Origin: DATKDU01 sp035512595
GTDB lineage: Bacteria; Planctomycetota; Planctomycetia; Pirellulales; Pirellulaceae
Assembly (NCBI GenBank): GCA_035512595.1
Contig: DATKDU010000094.1
Coordinates: 1 to 36,872 of the forward strand
Direction of reading: 5' to 3'
Length of the DNA stretch: 36,872 bases
Shown here: piece after piece, positions 23,357 through 30,089 of the stretch
Position numbering within the stretch: position 1 is the first letter of the stretch
Layout of the letters: each line of letters opens with the position of its first letter
Notes under the pieces: model-generated
Seen by the model: the letters and a program-made list of their open reading frames with translations, nothing else
Databases searched by the model: none
Told to the model about the DNA's origin: nothing
Position numbers and translations under genes: made by a program

Positions 23357-25027
23357 CTATGGTTTTGCATGCGCGGCGATGCGGCGAGCCGGCTCGTGCG
23401 GCTTGTCCGGAGGCACATGGCGCGGCTCGAGCCGGTAGACGACGAACCGCAGGTCGGCATCCTGGTACGCAATTACCAGCCACTGCGGATAGCGCAGCCG
23501 CAACTCCTGGACGACCTTCCGCAGCGGCTCATCCTCAGCGCAGCCGGGAAGCGGCGACTGCACGAAGTAGCGGGCGTCGTACCGCACGAGCGTGGCGGCC
23601 AGTACGTCGGGGTCGAATTCGACCGCCTGCTGGTCGCCGTAGAAGAGCGGTCCGGGGTCGTAGGCAAATGGCCGAATCGACTGCCGCCCGCTGTAAAGTG
23701 CCGCCATCGAGTCAAACCAGGTGGCGACGATGTCCTGCGGCTGCGAGTTTTCGCGGAGCCAGGCAAAGGTCCGCTCATACGGCGCCCAGGTGACCGGCGT
23801 CTCGCTGTGCCGCGCTAGCAGCGTTCCATATTCCTCGGTGATTTGGTGGTGCCGCAGCAGCAGCCCCCCGTTGGCCAGGACGATCGCACCCAGCCCCACA
23901 GTGCCGGCCAGCCGCCCGATCGCCATCCCTTGCCACCGCCTGAGGATCGCCGCCGGCGCGGACAAGAGGTACGCAATCACAAATGGCAGAATTGGCACCA
24001 AAAAGCGATACGGCGGCCAGGGCCACAGGAGCACCGCTCCGAGATATGCCGCCAGGATCCACGGCAGCACTCGGCCGCGGCGCAGGTCGGGGATCATTGC
24101 CAGCCAGGGAGTCAGGCCGACGATCATCAGCACGAAAAACGCAGACTTTCGCCCGATTGCCGCTTCGAGAACCGCAGAAGCGCCCTCGAGCGACAGGTCG
24201 CCGCTTCCCTGCGCCACCATCAGCGCGTTGGTGAAGAACACGCGGCCGACGAGCGACAAGCCGGTGCTCGTCCAGCAGCCAAAGTAATCGGTGTAGTAAC
24301 CCTCGATCCGGTTCTGTTCCCAAATTCCCCGCCCCAGCAGGCTCCACGCAATCCACGGCGCTGCCGCACAGGCCGCTCCGATTGCGAAGTAGCGCAGCGG
24401 CCGGCGGTGTAGCAGCAGTACCCACAGTCCACTGACCACCACCGTCGCGCCGATCGTCCGGCAGAGAAACGGTAGCGCCAGGGCCACTCCCCAGACCAAC
24501 TGCGACCGCCGCGGCATTTCCGCTTGTCTCACATGGCTTTCCACGCCCCATAAGGCCACCAGCGACAAGAGGGCAAAGGGCATTTCCGCCATCGTCTGCA
24601 CGGCAAAATAGAGAAAGAACGGCGCGGTGGCGCAAACCATTCCGGCACTGGCCGCCAGCGCGCGGGTGAAATAGCCAAACCGAACGAGGTACAGGTATCC
24701 CAGCGCGACGGTGAATGCCGCGGAGAGCAGCGTGAGCCCCTGCATGACCACCAGGTTGTCGGGGAAGTTGGGCCAAGCGCGCCAGATGACCGAGAGAATG
24801 GCCGGGTACAGAATCGGGTATTTGGTCTGAAGCGGCGCGCCGGGCACATCGATCAGGCGATACCCCTCTCCCTGTGCCAGCGCCTTGGCGGTCGAGACGT
24901 AGATCGCGTCATCGTGAAACAGACCGCATACCGCCGGAGCCATGCGCCAGCATCCCGCCACGACCGTCAGTGCGGCCAAGGCCGCCGCCAGAAAACAGTC
25001 GGATCGTGTCAGCGGCGCTGCGGACAT
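23357..25027 (-). CDS. GT-C family membrane glycosyltransferase (paralogue 2)
   Basis: A 556-residue polytopic GT-C enzyme, paralogous along its whole length to the gene at 19841-21481. Shared blocks include MAPxVCGxxHDDAIYVSTAKALAQG (acidic pair D39-D40), YRLIDVPGAPLQTKYPI, FPFLCRTIGAT, and the C-terminal YPQWLVIAYQDADLRFVVYRL. About eleven hydrophobic segments are followed by a soluble periplasmic domain. The conserved acidic pair supports lipid-phosphate-sugar-dependent transfer. The ATG at 25027 gives a TM helix in the same position as the paralogue; ten upstream codons are excluded. It is divergent from the GT2-methyltransferase fusion and separated from the copper/haem gene by a 187-base gap with a hairpin. 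Confidence 0.85.
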   Translation of the reverse strand: MSAAPLTRSDCFLAAALAALTVVAGCWRMAPAVCGLFHDDAIYVSTAKALAQGEGYRLIDVPGAPLQTKYPILYPAILSVIWRAWPNFPDNLVVMQGLTLLSAAFTVALGYLYLVRFGYFTRALAASAGMVCATAPFFLYFAVQTMAEMPFALLSLVALWGVESHVRQAEMPRRSQLVWGVALALPFLCRTIGATVVVSGLWVLLLHRRPLRYFAIGAACAAAPWIAWSLLGRGIWEQNRIEGYYTDYFGCWTSTGLSLVGRVFFTNALMVAQGSGDLSLEGASAVLEAAIGRKSAFFVLMIVGLTPWLAMIPDLRRGRVLPWILAAYLGAVLLWPWPPYRFLVPILPFVIAYLLSAPAAILRRWQGMAIGRLAGTVGLGAIVLANGGLLLRHHQITEEYGTLLARHSETPVTWAPYERTFAWLRENSQPQDIVATWFDSMAALYSGRQSIRPFAYDPGPLFYGDQQAVEFDPDVLAATLVRYDARYFVQSPLPGCAEDEPLRKVVQELRLRYPQWLVIAYQDADLRFVVYRLEPRHVPPDKPHEPARRIAAHAKP

Positions 25028-25080
25028 TTTTCGTTGGGCCTTTGGAGCGAGTCTCAAGAACCTAGCTCATAGGGAGAGGA

Positions 25081-25129
25081 GTCAGGAGCCAGGGGCCAGG
25101 AGCCAGGAGTCAGGAGCCAGGGGCCAGAT
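25081..25129. repeat. Seven-unit GCCAGGA heptad array
   Basis: Seven consecutive 7-base units alternating GTCAGGA, GCCAGGG and GCCAGGA. The unit family and the count of seven are the same as in the array translated inside the ZIP gene (10987-11035), in the opposite orientation. Confidence 0.92.
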
Positions 25130-25292
25130 ACGCGACACCTGATTCACTCCTTGAACCGTGAATACCGGCATAAGCGGTACAGAACGCAGAATCCGCAGTA
25201 CTGTGCTCCGCCGACTCTGCACTCTGCACTCCGGACCCTTGACCTACGTTTCTAAGTCCTGCCTACCGCAGCCGACTGCCAGTTGGCCGCCA

Positions 25293-25320
25293 ACTCCGCA
25301 TTCCGCACTCCGCAATCCAC
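25293..25320. repeat. Four-unit ACTCCGC-type heptad array
   Basis: ACTCCGC, ATTCCGC, ACTCCGC, AATCCAC. It is related to the ATTGCGG family by complement and ends 13 bases before the downstream ATG. Confidence 0.85.
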
Positions 25321-25333
25321 ACACCTTCCACCC

Positions 25334-26890
25334 ATGTCGCTGATCCATTCCACCGATACGCTTTCGACCCCATCTTCGGCCAACTGCTCCAGCCAGCCGT
25401 TTCGCACGCTGAGCGTGCTGATGCCGGTTTACAACGAAGTCCGCACGCTGCGCACGATTGTCGAGCGCGTCCTCAATGCGCCTGTCGATTTGGAAATCGA
25501 GCTGGTCGTCGTGGACGACGGCTCGACCGACGGCAGTGCCGAGCTGATTGCCGAGATGGCCCGGCATGACCGGCGGATCGTCTGCCTGTTCCACGATGAC
25601 AATCAAGGCAAGGCGGCCGCGGTGCGCACCGCCATCGCAGCGATGACCGGCGAGCTGGCCCTGATTCAGGACGCGGATCTCGAATACAACCCGGCCGACT
25701 ATCCGACCTTGCTGCGGCCGATGCTCGAGGGCGTCGCCGACGCCGTCTTCGGCTCCCGCTTTTTGACTGGCGGTTACCGCCGCGTGCTGTACTTTTGGAA
25801 CTCGCTCGGCAATCGGCTGCTGACGCTGCTGGGGAACGTGCTCAACGACGTCAACCTGACCGACATGGAAAGCGGCCTGAAGTTGGTGCGGGCCGACATA
25901 CTCAAATCGATCCCGCTGACCGCCAGCGGCTTCGCCATCGAGCCGGAGCTGACCTGCAAGCTGGCGATGTGGGACCTGCGGCTGTACGAGGTCCCCATTT
26001 CCTATCAGGGGCGGACATATGCCGAGGGGAAGAAAACGGGAATCAAGGACTGGTTCGCGGCGGTCTGGGCGCTGGTGAAATACCGATTCTTCGCCCGCCA
26101 ATTCACGACGCATGAAGGCTTTTACATTTTGCAGGCGGTGCGGCGTGCCCGCGGATTCAATCGCTGGCTGGTGCGGCAGTTGGCGCCGTTCATTGGCCGC
26201 CGCGTGCTGGAAGCCGGCTCGGGGATCGGCAACCTGACCGAGTCGTTCCTCGACTGCCAGCGGCTGGCGTGCGTCGATCTCGATCCGTTTTACGTGGAGC
26301 GGTTGCGGCAGCGGTTTGGCCATCTCGCCAATCTGTCGTTCCACGAGCTCGACTTGGGGGAACTGGAAGATTGCTCCGACCTGCGGCAGGCGCGGCTCGA
26401 TACGGTCGTCTGCATCAACGTGCTCGAGCACATCGAGGACGACGCGAACGTGCTGAAGAATTTTTTCCAGCTTCTCCGACCCGGCGGGCATGCGCTGGTG
26501 CTCGTTCCGGCCGATCCGCGGCTCTACACGGGCGTGGACAAAGCGCTGGGGCACTTCCGCCGCTACACCGTCCAGGAACTGGCGGACAAGATACGCCGGG
26601 CCGGATTTGAGGTCGTGGAAACGAAAGGCTTCAACCGGCTGGGCTCGCTCGGCTGGTATGTCTCGGGAAAACTGCTCGGCCGCACGTCGCTGTCGCCGGG
26701 ACAGATGAAGCTCTTTGAATGGCTGCTGCCGCTGGCCCGGCTCGTCGAGCCGTTTCCGATTCTGCCGCACCTGTCGGCGATTGCCGTGGGACGCAAACCG
26801 CTGACGGCCGCATCGTTCTCGCCGGCCGCGGGGACGACGGAAGACGATGCGTTCGCCACGGGAGAGGTCGTCGTCGAGGCCTACGCTTAA
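25334..26890 (+). CDS. GT2 glycosyltransferase fused to a SAM-dependent methyltransferase
   Basis: A 518-residue two-domain protein. The N-terminal GT2 domain (about 24-245) has SVLMPVYNEV, VVVDDGSTDGS (D61-D62) and QDADLEY (D113-x-D115), resembling dolichol/polyprenyl-phosphate mannose synthases. It lacks TM helices. The C-terminal class I methyltransferase (about 262-500) has motif I VLEAGSGIGNLTE (291-303), CVDLDPFYVERL and CINVLEHIEDD. The GT2 part could make a polyprenyl-phosphate sugar; the methyltransferase could methylate that sugar or lipid. Two GT-C enzymes that use such donors are encoded next to it in the opposite direction. The ATG at 25334 follows a heptad array; upstream codons are repeat translation. 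Confidence 0.9.
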   Translation: MSLIHSTDTLSTPSSANCSSQPFRTLSVLMPVYNEVRTLRTIVERVLNAPVDLEIELVVVDDGSTDGSAELIAEMARHDRRIVCLFHDDNQGKAAAVRTAIAAMTGELALIQDADLEYNPADYPTLLRPMLEGVADAVFGSRFLTGGYRRVLYFWNSLGNRLLTLLGNVLNDVNLTDMESGLKLVRADILKSIPLTASGFAIEPELTCKLAMWDLRLYEVPISYQGRTYAEGKKTGIKDWFAAVWALVKYRFFARQFTTHEGFYILQAVRRARGFNRWLVRQLAPFIGRRVLEAGSGIGNLTESFLDCQRLACVDLDPFYVERLRQRFGHLANLSFHELDLGELEDCSDLRQARLDTVVCINVLEHIEDDANVLKNFFQLLRPGGHALVLVPADPRLYTGVDKALGHFRRYTVQELADKIRRAGFEVVETKGFNRLGSLGWYVSGKLLGRTSLSPGQMKLFEWLLPLARLVEPFPILPHLSAIAVGRKPLTAASFSPAAGTTEDDAFATGEVVVEAYA

Positions 26891-26955
26891 CCCGCCACCC
26901 CTTGGCGCGACGAACGGCACAGGCCAATCTGCTGAAATCCACTTCGGCAGTTCGT

Positions 26956-27579
26956 ATGCTCATTCCGCTCGCGCAGCTCAAGCTCCATTTCCGCCGCCGC
27001 GACCCGGTCATTGCCCGCGTGATCAAACAGGTCGGGCCGATGACCCTTCGCCCCCAGCGCGACCGGTTCGGCATGCTCGTCCGGTCGATCATCGCCCAGC
27101 AGATCTCCACGGCCGCGGCCCGCTCAATCCGCCAGCGGCTCGTTGATCTGGTCGCTCCGAAAAAGCTGAGCGCGGAAGTCGTCGCGAGCGTGCCCATCGA
27201 GCGGCTGCGAACGGCCGGCCTCTCGCCGCAAAAGGCGTCGTACCTGCACGATCTGGCGGCCAAGATTGCCGGCGGATCGGTGCGGCTGTCGCGCGTCGGG
27301 CGGATGACCGACGAGGAAGTGATTGCCGAGCTGACGCAGGTCAAAGGGATCGGCGTCTGGACGGCCCAGATGTTTTTGATCTTCTCGCTGGGGCGGCTGG
27401 ATGTTTTCCCTCCCGATGACTTGGGAATTCGCACAGCGATCCGCAACTTGTACGGCTTATCGGAGCTTCCCAAGCGCGATGCGTGTCACGAGATCGGCGA
27501 ACGCTGGCGGCCGCTGGCGACTGCCGGCTCGTGGTATTGCTGGCGGAGCCTGGAGCTGAAGACCGAACCACAAGCCTGA
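26956..27579 (+). CDS. DNA-3-methyladenine glycosylase II, AlkA-like HhH-GPD
   Basis: A 207-residue HhH-GPD DNA glycosylase that excises alkylated purines for base-excision repair. The core has FGMLVRSIIAQQISTAAARSI (38-58), the helix-hairpin-helix LTQVKGIGVWTAQMFLIFSLG (126-146) and the catalytic Asp D155 in FPPDDLGI. The E. coli AlkA N-terminal domain is absent, as is usual in short bacterial members. The start is 65 bases after the GT2 gene; an open frame upstream inside that gene is a shadow. Its last residues and its stop codon (PQA-stop) are encoded by the first copy of a 45-base interspersed repeat, so the native C-terminus may have been longer or different. Confidence 0.92.
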   Translation: MLIPLAQLKLHFRRRDPVIARVIKQVGPMTLRPQRDRFGMLVRSIIAQQISTAAARSIRQRLVDLVAPKKLSAEVVASVPIERLRTAGLSPQKASYLHDLAAKIAGGSVRLSRVGRMTDEEVIAELTQVKGIGVWTAQMFLIFSLGRLDVFPPDDLGIRTAIRNLYGLSELPKRDACHEIGERWRPLATAGSWYCWRSLELKTEPQA

Positions 27580-27612
27580 AGCGCAAGCGAAGGAAACCTG
27601 ACCACTCGCAAA
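27568..27612. repeat. 45-bp interspersed repeat, copy 1
   Basis: It is identical over 45 bases to 27643-27687. It begins in the last codons of the glycosylase gene and provides its TGA stop. Its family is the planctomycete repeat often translated as SLKRKRRKPDHSQ. Confidence 0.9.
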
Positions 27613-27642
27613 GGCATTGCTCTTCGCTGCCACGGCACGTCC

Positions 27643-27722
27643 CCACAAGCCTGAAGCGCAAGCGAAGGAAACCTGACCACTCGCAAAATGGCCTTTCCTT
27701 CGCTTGCGCTTCAGGCTTGTGG
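27643..27722. terminator. 29-bp hairpin made of copy 2 and an inverted copy 3 of the repeat
   Basis: Copy 2 (27643-27687) faces an inverted copy (27694-27722). Twenty-nine bases pair perfectly around a 22-base loop. It lies between convergent genes, the glycosylase and the SGNH hydrolase, and is well placed to end transcription from both sides, though it has no flanking T-run. Confidence 0.75.
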
Positions 27723-27731
27723 GAGCTACGA

Positions 27732-28403
27732 CTACTTCAGATGCGGCGCGAGCACCTTCGCCCACAGCGCATAGCCGGCGTCCGACAAGTGGAGCTGATC
27801 TTTGACGAACAGCTCTTCCCGCGGCATTCCATCTCCGCCGAGCATCGGCGTCACGAGATCCACAAACACGAGATTCTTGCCCGCGCCGCACTGCTCGCGG
27901 ACCATTCGATTGGCCGTCTGCTGCTCCTCGTAAAACTTCCAGCGGGACGGACTCGGTTTGATCGCCAGGAAGATGATCTTCGTCTCCGGCAACTGGCTGC
28001 GGACGGCTTTGACAAATGCCGCGAAGTCGTCGGCGATCTGCTGCGGACTCTTGCCGGCGGGAATGTCGTTGTCCCCCGCATACAAGACGACCGTCTTCGG
28101 CCGATAGGGTACGACGATTCGCGGCACATATTTCACGCTGTCGGCCAGTTGCGAGCCGCCAAAGCCCCGGTTGATCGCCGGCAGTTCGGGAAACGATTTT
28201 TTCAAATCCCAGCGGCGGATGCTCGAGCTGCCGATGAACACGATGCCGTCCCGGGGTGGAGGCGACTCCTTGTCCTTTGCCTCCAACGCGGCGATCTCCT
28301 TTTCCCACTTGTCTGCCGCCGCCTCTTGTGCGGTGGCGCCGCTCGCCAGCCAGAATGCCAACATCGCCAGCAGCCAAACGAAGATCGCACAACGTCGCGG
28401 CAT
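27732..28403 (-). CDS. Exported SGNH/GDSL-family hydrolase
   Basis: A 223-residue secreted esterase/acylhydrolase-type protein. The signal peptide is at 1-25 (WLLAMLAFWLASGATAQ). Block I is FIGSSSIRRW with catalytic Ser S60, block II NRGFGGSQ, block III YAGDND (N112), and block V KDQLHLSDAGY with D202 and H205. The Ser-Asp-His triad and oxyanion residues are complete. Likely substrates are acetylated polysaccharide or peptidoglycan-like material; this is not determinable from sequence. The start at 28403 has AGGAG upstream. It follows the one-TM protein gene by 17 bases, in the same operon. Confidence 0.92.
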   Translation of the reverse strand: MPRRCAIFVWLLAMLAFWLASGATAQEAAADKWEKEIAALEAKDKESPPPRDGIVFIGSSSIRRWDLKKSFPELPAINRGFGGSQLADSVKYVPRIVVPYRPKTVVLYAGDNDIPAGKSPQQIADDFAAFVKAVRSQLPETKIIFLAIKPSPSRWKFYEEQQTANRMVREQCGAGKNLVFVDLVTPMLGGDGMPREELFVKDQLHLSDAGYALWAKVLAPHLK

Positions 28404-28420
28404 TCGAAAACTCCTGGTTG

Positions 28421-28606
28421 TTACCGATTCCACAGTGCCAGATAAATCAGCGCCAACATCCACACGACCAGCGCAACTGCCGCCATCGCCAGCAAACCGA
28501 CGTTCTTCCGGGGCGGATCGGCCGTCGGCAAGTAACCGAAGGGAACCTCGTCCTCCTCGGACTCCGGCTCAGGTTCCGGTTTGCGTCGCTTGGCTCCCTT
28601 AGTCAT
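28421..28606 (-). CDS. Small single-TM protein with acidic-basic N-terminus
   Basis: A 61-residue protein: basic start (MTKGAKRRKP), acidic stretch (EPEPESEEDEVPFGYLPTADPP), then one TM helix (about 35-57, NVGLLAMAAVALVVWMLALIYLALW). The N-terminus is predicted cytoplasmic. The charge pattern and the FGYLPTADPP motif suggest a real conserved planctomycete protein. No function is known. It is 17 bases upstream of the SGNH hydrolase start on the same strand, so probably cotranscribed. Confidence 0.72.
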   Translation of the reverse strand: MTKGAKRRKPEPEPESEEDEVPFGYLPTADPPRKNVGLLAMAAVALVVWMLALIYLALWNR

Positions 28607-28625
28607 GCGGCTTTCGCTCCCTGCT

Positions 28626-28646
28626 CTCTGACCTCTGACCTCTGCC
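28626..28646. repeat. Three-unit CTCTGAC heptad array
   Basis: CTCTGAC, CTCTGAC, CTCTGCC in the short gap between the one-TM gene start and the ketosynthase-like gene stop. Confidence 0.85.
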
Positions 28647-28647
28647 T

Positions 28648-29901
28648 CTACTCCCGCACCAGCACCATCGCCACCGCATGTCCGCGATCCGACAGGTTGA
28701 TCGCCACGGCCGCCGGCTTGTCGCTCGTCAGCGATGCGCCCCGCACCACGTTGACCGGGCAGCGCGGATCGGCCTGTTCGTAATTGAGCGTCCGCGGCAC
28801 TCGCCCCTCCGCCAGGGCCAGCACGCTGGCGATCAGCTCCACCGCGCCGCTGCCGGCCCCCAGATCGCCAAAAAAGCTCTTGGGAGCCGTCACCGGCACA
28901 TTCCCCAGCGTCTCGCGGATTGCCCGCGCCTCGACCGCATCGAGCTCCACGCTCCCGCCGGCATGGGCGTTCACGTGCCCCACGTTTCCGGGAGCAATGT
29001 TGGCCTGCCGCAGTGCGGCCGTGATGGCCGAGCCAATTGCCCCGCCGCGGATCGGCGGCTGTTCAAAGCGGCTGGCAAACCCGGCAACCCGCGCCAGAGT
29101 TTTCGCACCCCGCCGGTCGGCGTGCTCGCGCGTTTCGAGCACCAGGCAGGCCGAGCCTTCCCCCAGCACCGTGCCGTCGCGCCGCGCATCCAGCGGACGC
29201 GGCGACTGGCTCGGCGGTCCCTTCGATTTGGATAGATGGCTCCAGCCGCGGAACGTCAGCGCGCTGGTCGAGACGGCCGCGCCGCTGCCGCCGGCAATCA
29301 TCACGTCGCCGTGGCCGCGCAGCAGCACGTAGCTGGCTTCGATCATCGCCAGCAGGCTCGACACGCCCCCCTGGATGATCGAGTTGTTCGGCCCCCGCGC
29401 GTCGTTGGCGATGCCGATGTGGCAGGCGGCCATGTTCGGCAGGTATTTGAGCATCCACAGCGGGAACAAATCGCGCATGGCGTGCGTCGCCCAGTCGCCG
29501 GCGGCAAATTGCCCCTCCGCCACGCTGTGCCGGTACGCATCCGACATCTCGAGCAGATCGCCGTACAGCATCTCGCTGCCGAGCACGACTCCCAGCCGAT
29601 CGGGATCGACCGCTCCCTTGGCCAGCCCCGCGTCCTGCATCGCCAGTACCGAGGCCGCGAATGCCGCCTGGATCTCGGGGCACATCACTTTCAGCGTCTT
29701 GCGTGGCTGGACATATTCCTTGGCGTCGAAAGTTTTGATCAGGCCGCCGCTGCGGAACGGAAGGTCAGCGCCGGCAAATTCGGGAAGGAGATCAATGCCG
29801 CTGATGCCCTCGTCGAGCGCCTGCCAGAAGGGTTCGCGGCCGATGCCGATGGGGCAGACAACGCCCACGCCGGTGATGACGACATCGCGAGGAGCGGGCA
29901 C
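28648..29901 (-). CDS. Beta-ketoacyl synthase-like protein lacking catalytic Cys and second His
   Basis: A 417-residue thiolase-fold protein matching KAS/FabF-type synthases: VVITGVGVVCPIG at the start, GVVLGSE, GPNNSIIQGG (170-179), MIAGGSGAAV, DGTVLGEGSACLVLE, HVNAHAGGSVELDAVE (H313) and PKSFFGDLGAGSG (K341, D346). In active enzymes the Cys of ACxxG aligns with G179 here, and the His of KSxxGH aligns with D346. So two of the Cys-His-His triad appear lost, as in chain-length factors, although the neighbouring Gln (Q177) is not at the classical KSQ position. It may be a subunit partner or decarboxylase-like protein. No ACP or partner KS is seen nearby. Start is GTG at 29901 with no Shine-Dalgarno. 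Confidence 0.88.
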   Translation of the reverse strand: MPAPRDVVITGVGVVCPIGIGREPFWQALDEGISGIDLLPEFAGADLPFRSGGLIKTFDAKEYVQPRKTLKVMCPEIQAAFAASVLAMQDAGLAKGAVDPDRLGVVLGSEMLYGDLLEMSDAYRHSVAEGQFAAGDWATHAMRDLFPLWMLKYLPNMAACHIGIANDARGPNNSIIQGGVSSLLAMIEASYVLLRGHGDVMIAGGSGAAVSTSALTFRGWSHLSKSKGPPSQSPRPLDARRDGTVLGEGSACLVLETREHADRRGAKTLARVAGFASRFEQPPIRGGAIGSAITAALRQANIAPGNVGHVNAHAGGSVELDAVEARAIRETLGNVPVTAPKSFFGDLGAGSGAVELIASVLALAEGRVPRTLNYEQADPRCPVNVVRGASLTSDKPAAVAINLSDRGHAVAMVLVRE

Positions 29902-30089
29902 GAGTGGTGGCTGGAAAGAGGCGGAGTTGGAATCGATCGCTGCCGGCGGGAAATGCGGCGGTGGTCCCTCGCGGTGGGTTCATGCTACCGCTGCCGTGAG
30001 GAGGCAGCAAGCGTGTGGGTTTCGCTCTCCCCGTCTCCCACTCTCCCCCTCTCCCCCTCGCACGCGACGCCGCATCTATAATCAAGCGC
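29902..30089. other. Divergent intergenic region with C/T-rich 8-bp repeats
   Basis: Four or five CTCTCCCC-type units (about 30028-30062), period 8 rather than 7, lie just before the downstream ATG. The divergent promoters of the ketosynthase-like and PVC genes should be here; none is clearly recognisable. Confidence 0.5.

Larger units (their letters stand above)
25028..25333. other. Divergent intergenic region filled with heptad repeats
   Basis: A 306-base region between GT-C paralogue 2 and the GT2-methyltransferase gene. It contains three heptad families: GTCAGGA/GCCAGGG (25081-25129), ACTCTGC (about 25214-25234) and ACTCCGC/ATTCCGC (25293-25320). No gene and no clear promoter are visible. 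Confidence 0.7.

Noticed and set aside
25244..26920. 558-residue open frame antisense to the GT2-methyltransferase gene
   Set aside because: Shadow frame; the GT2 and methyltransferase motifs are on the plus strand.
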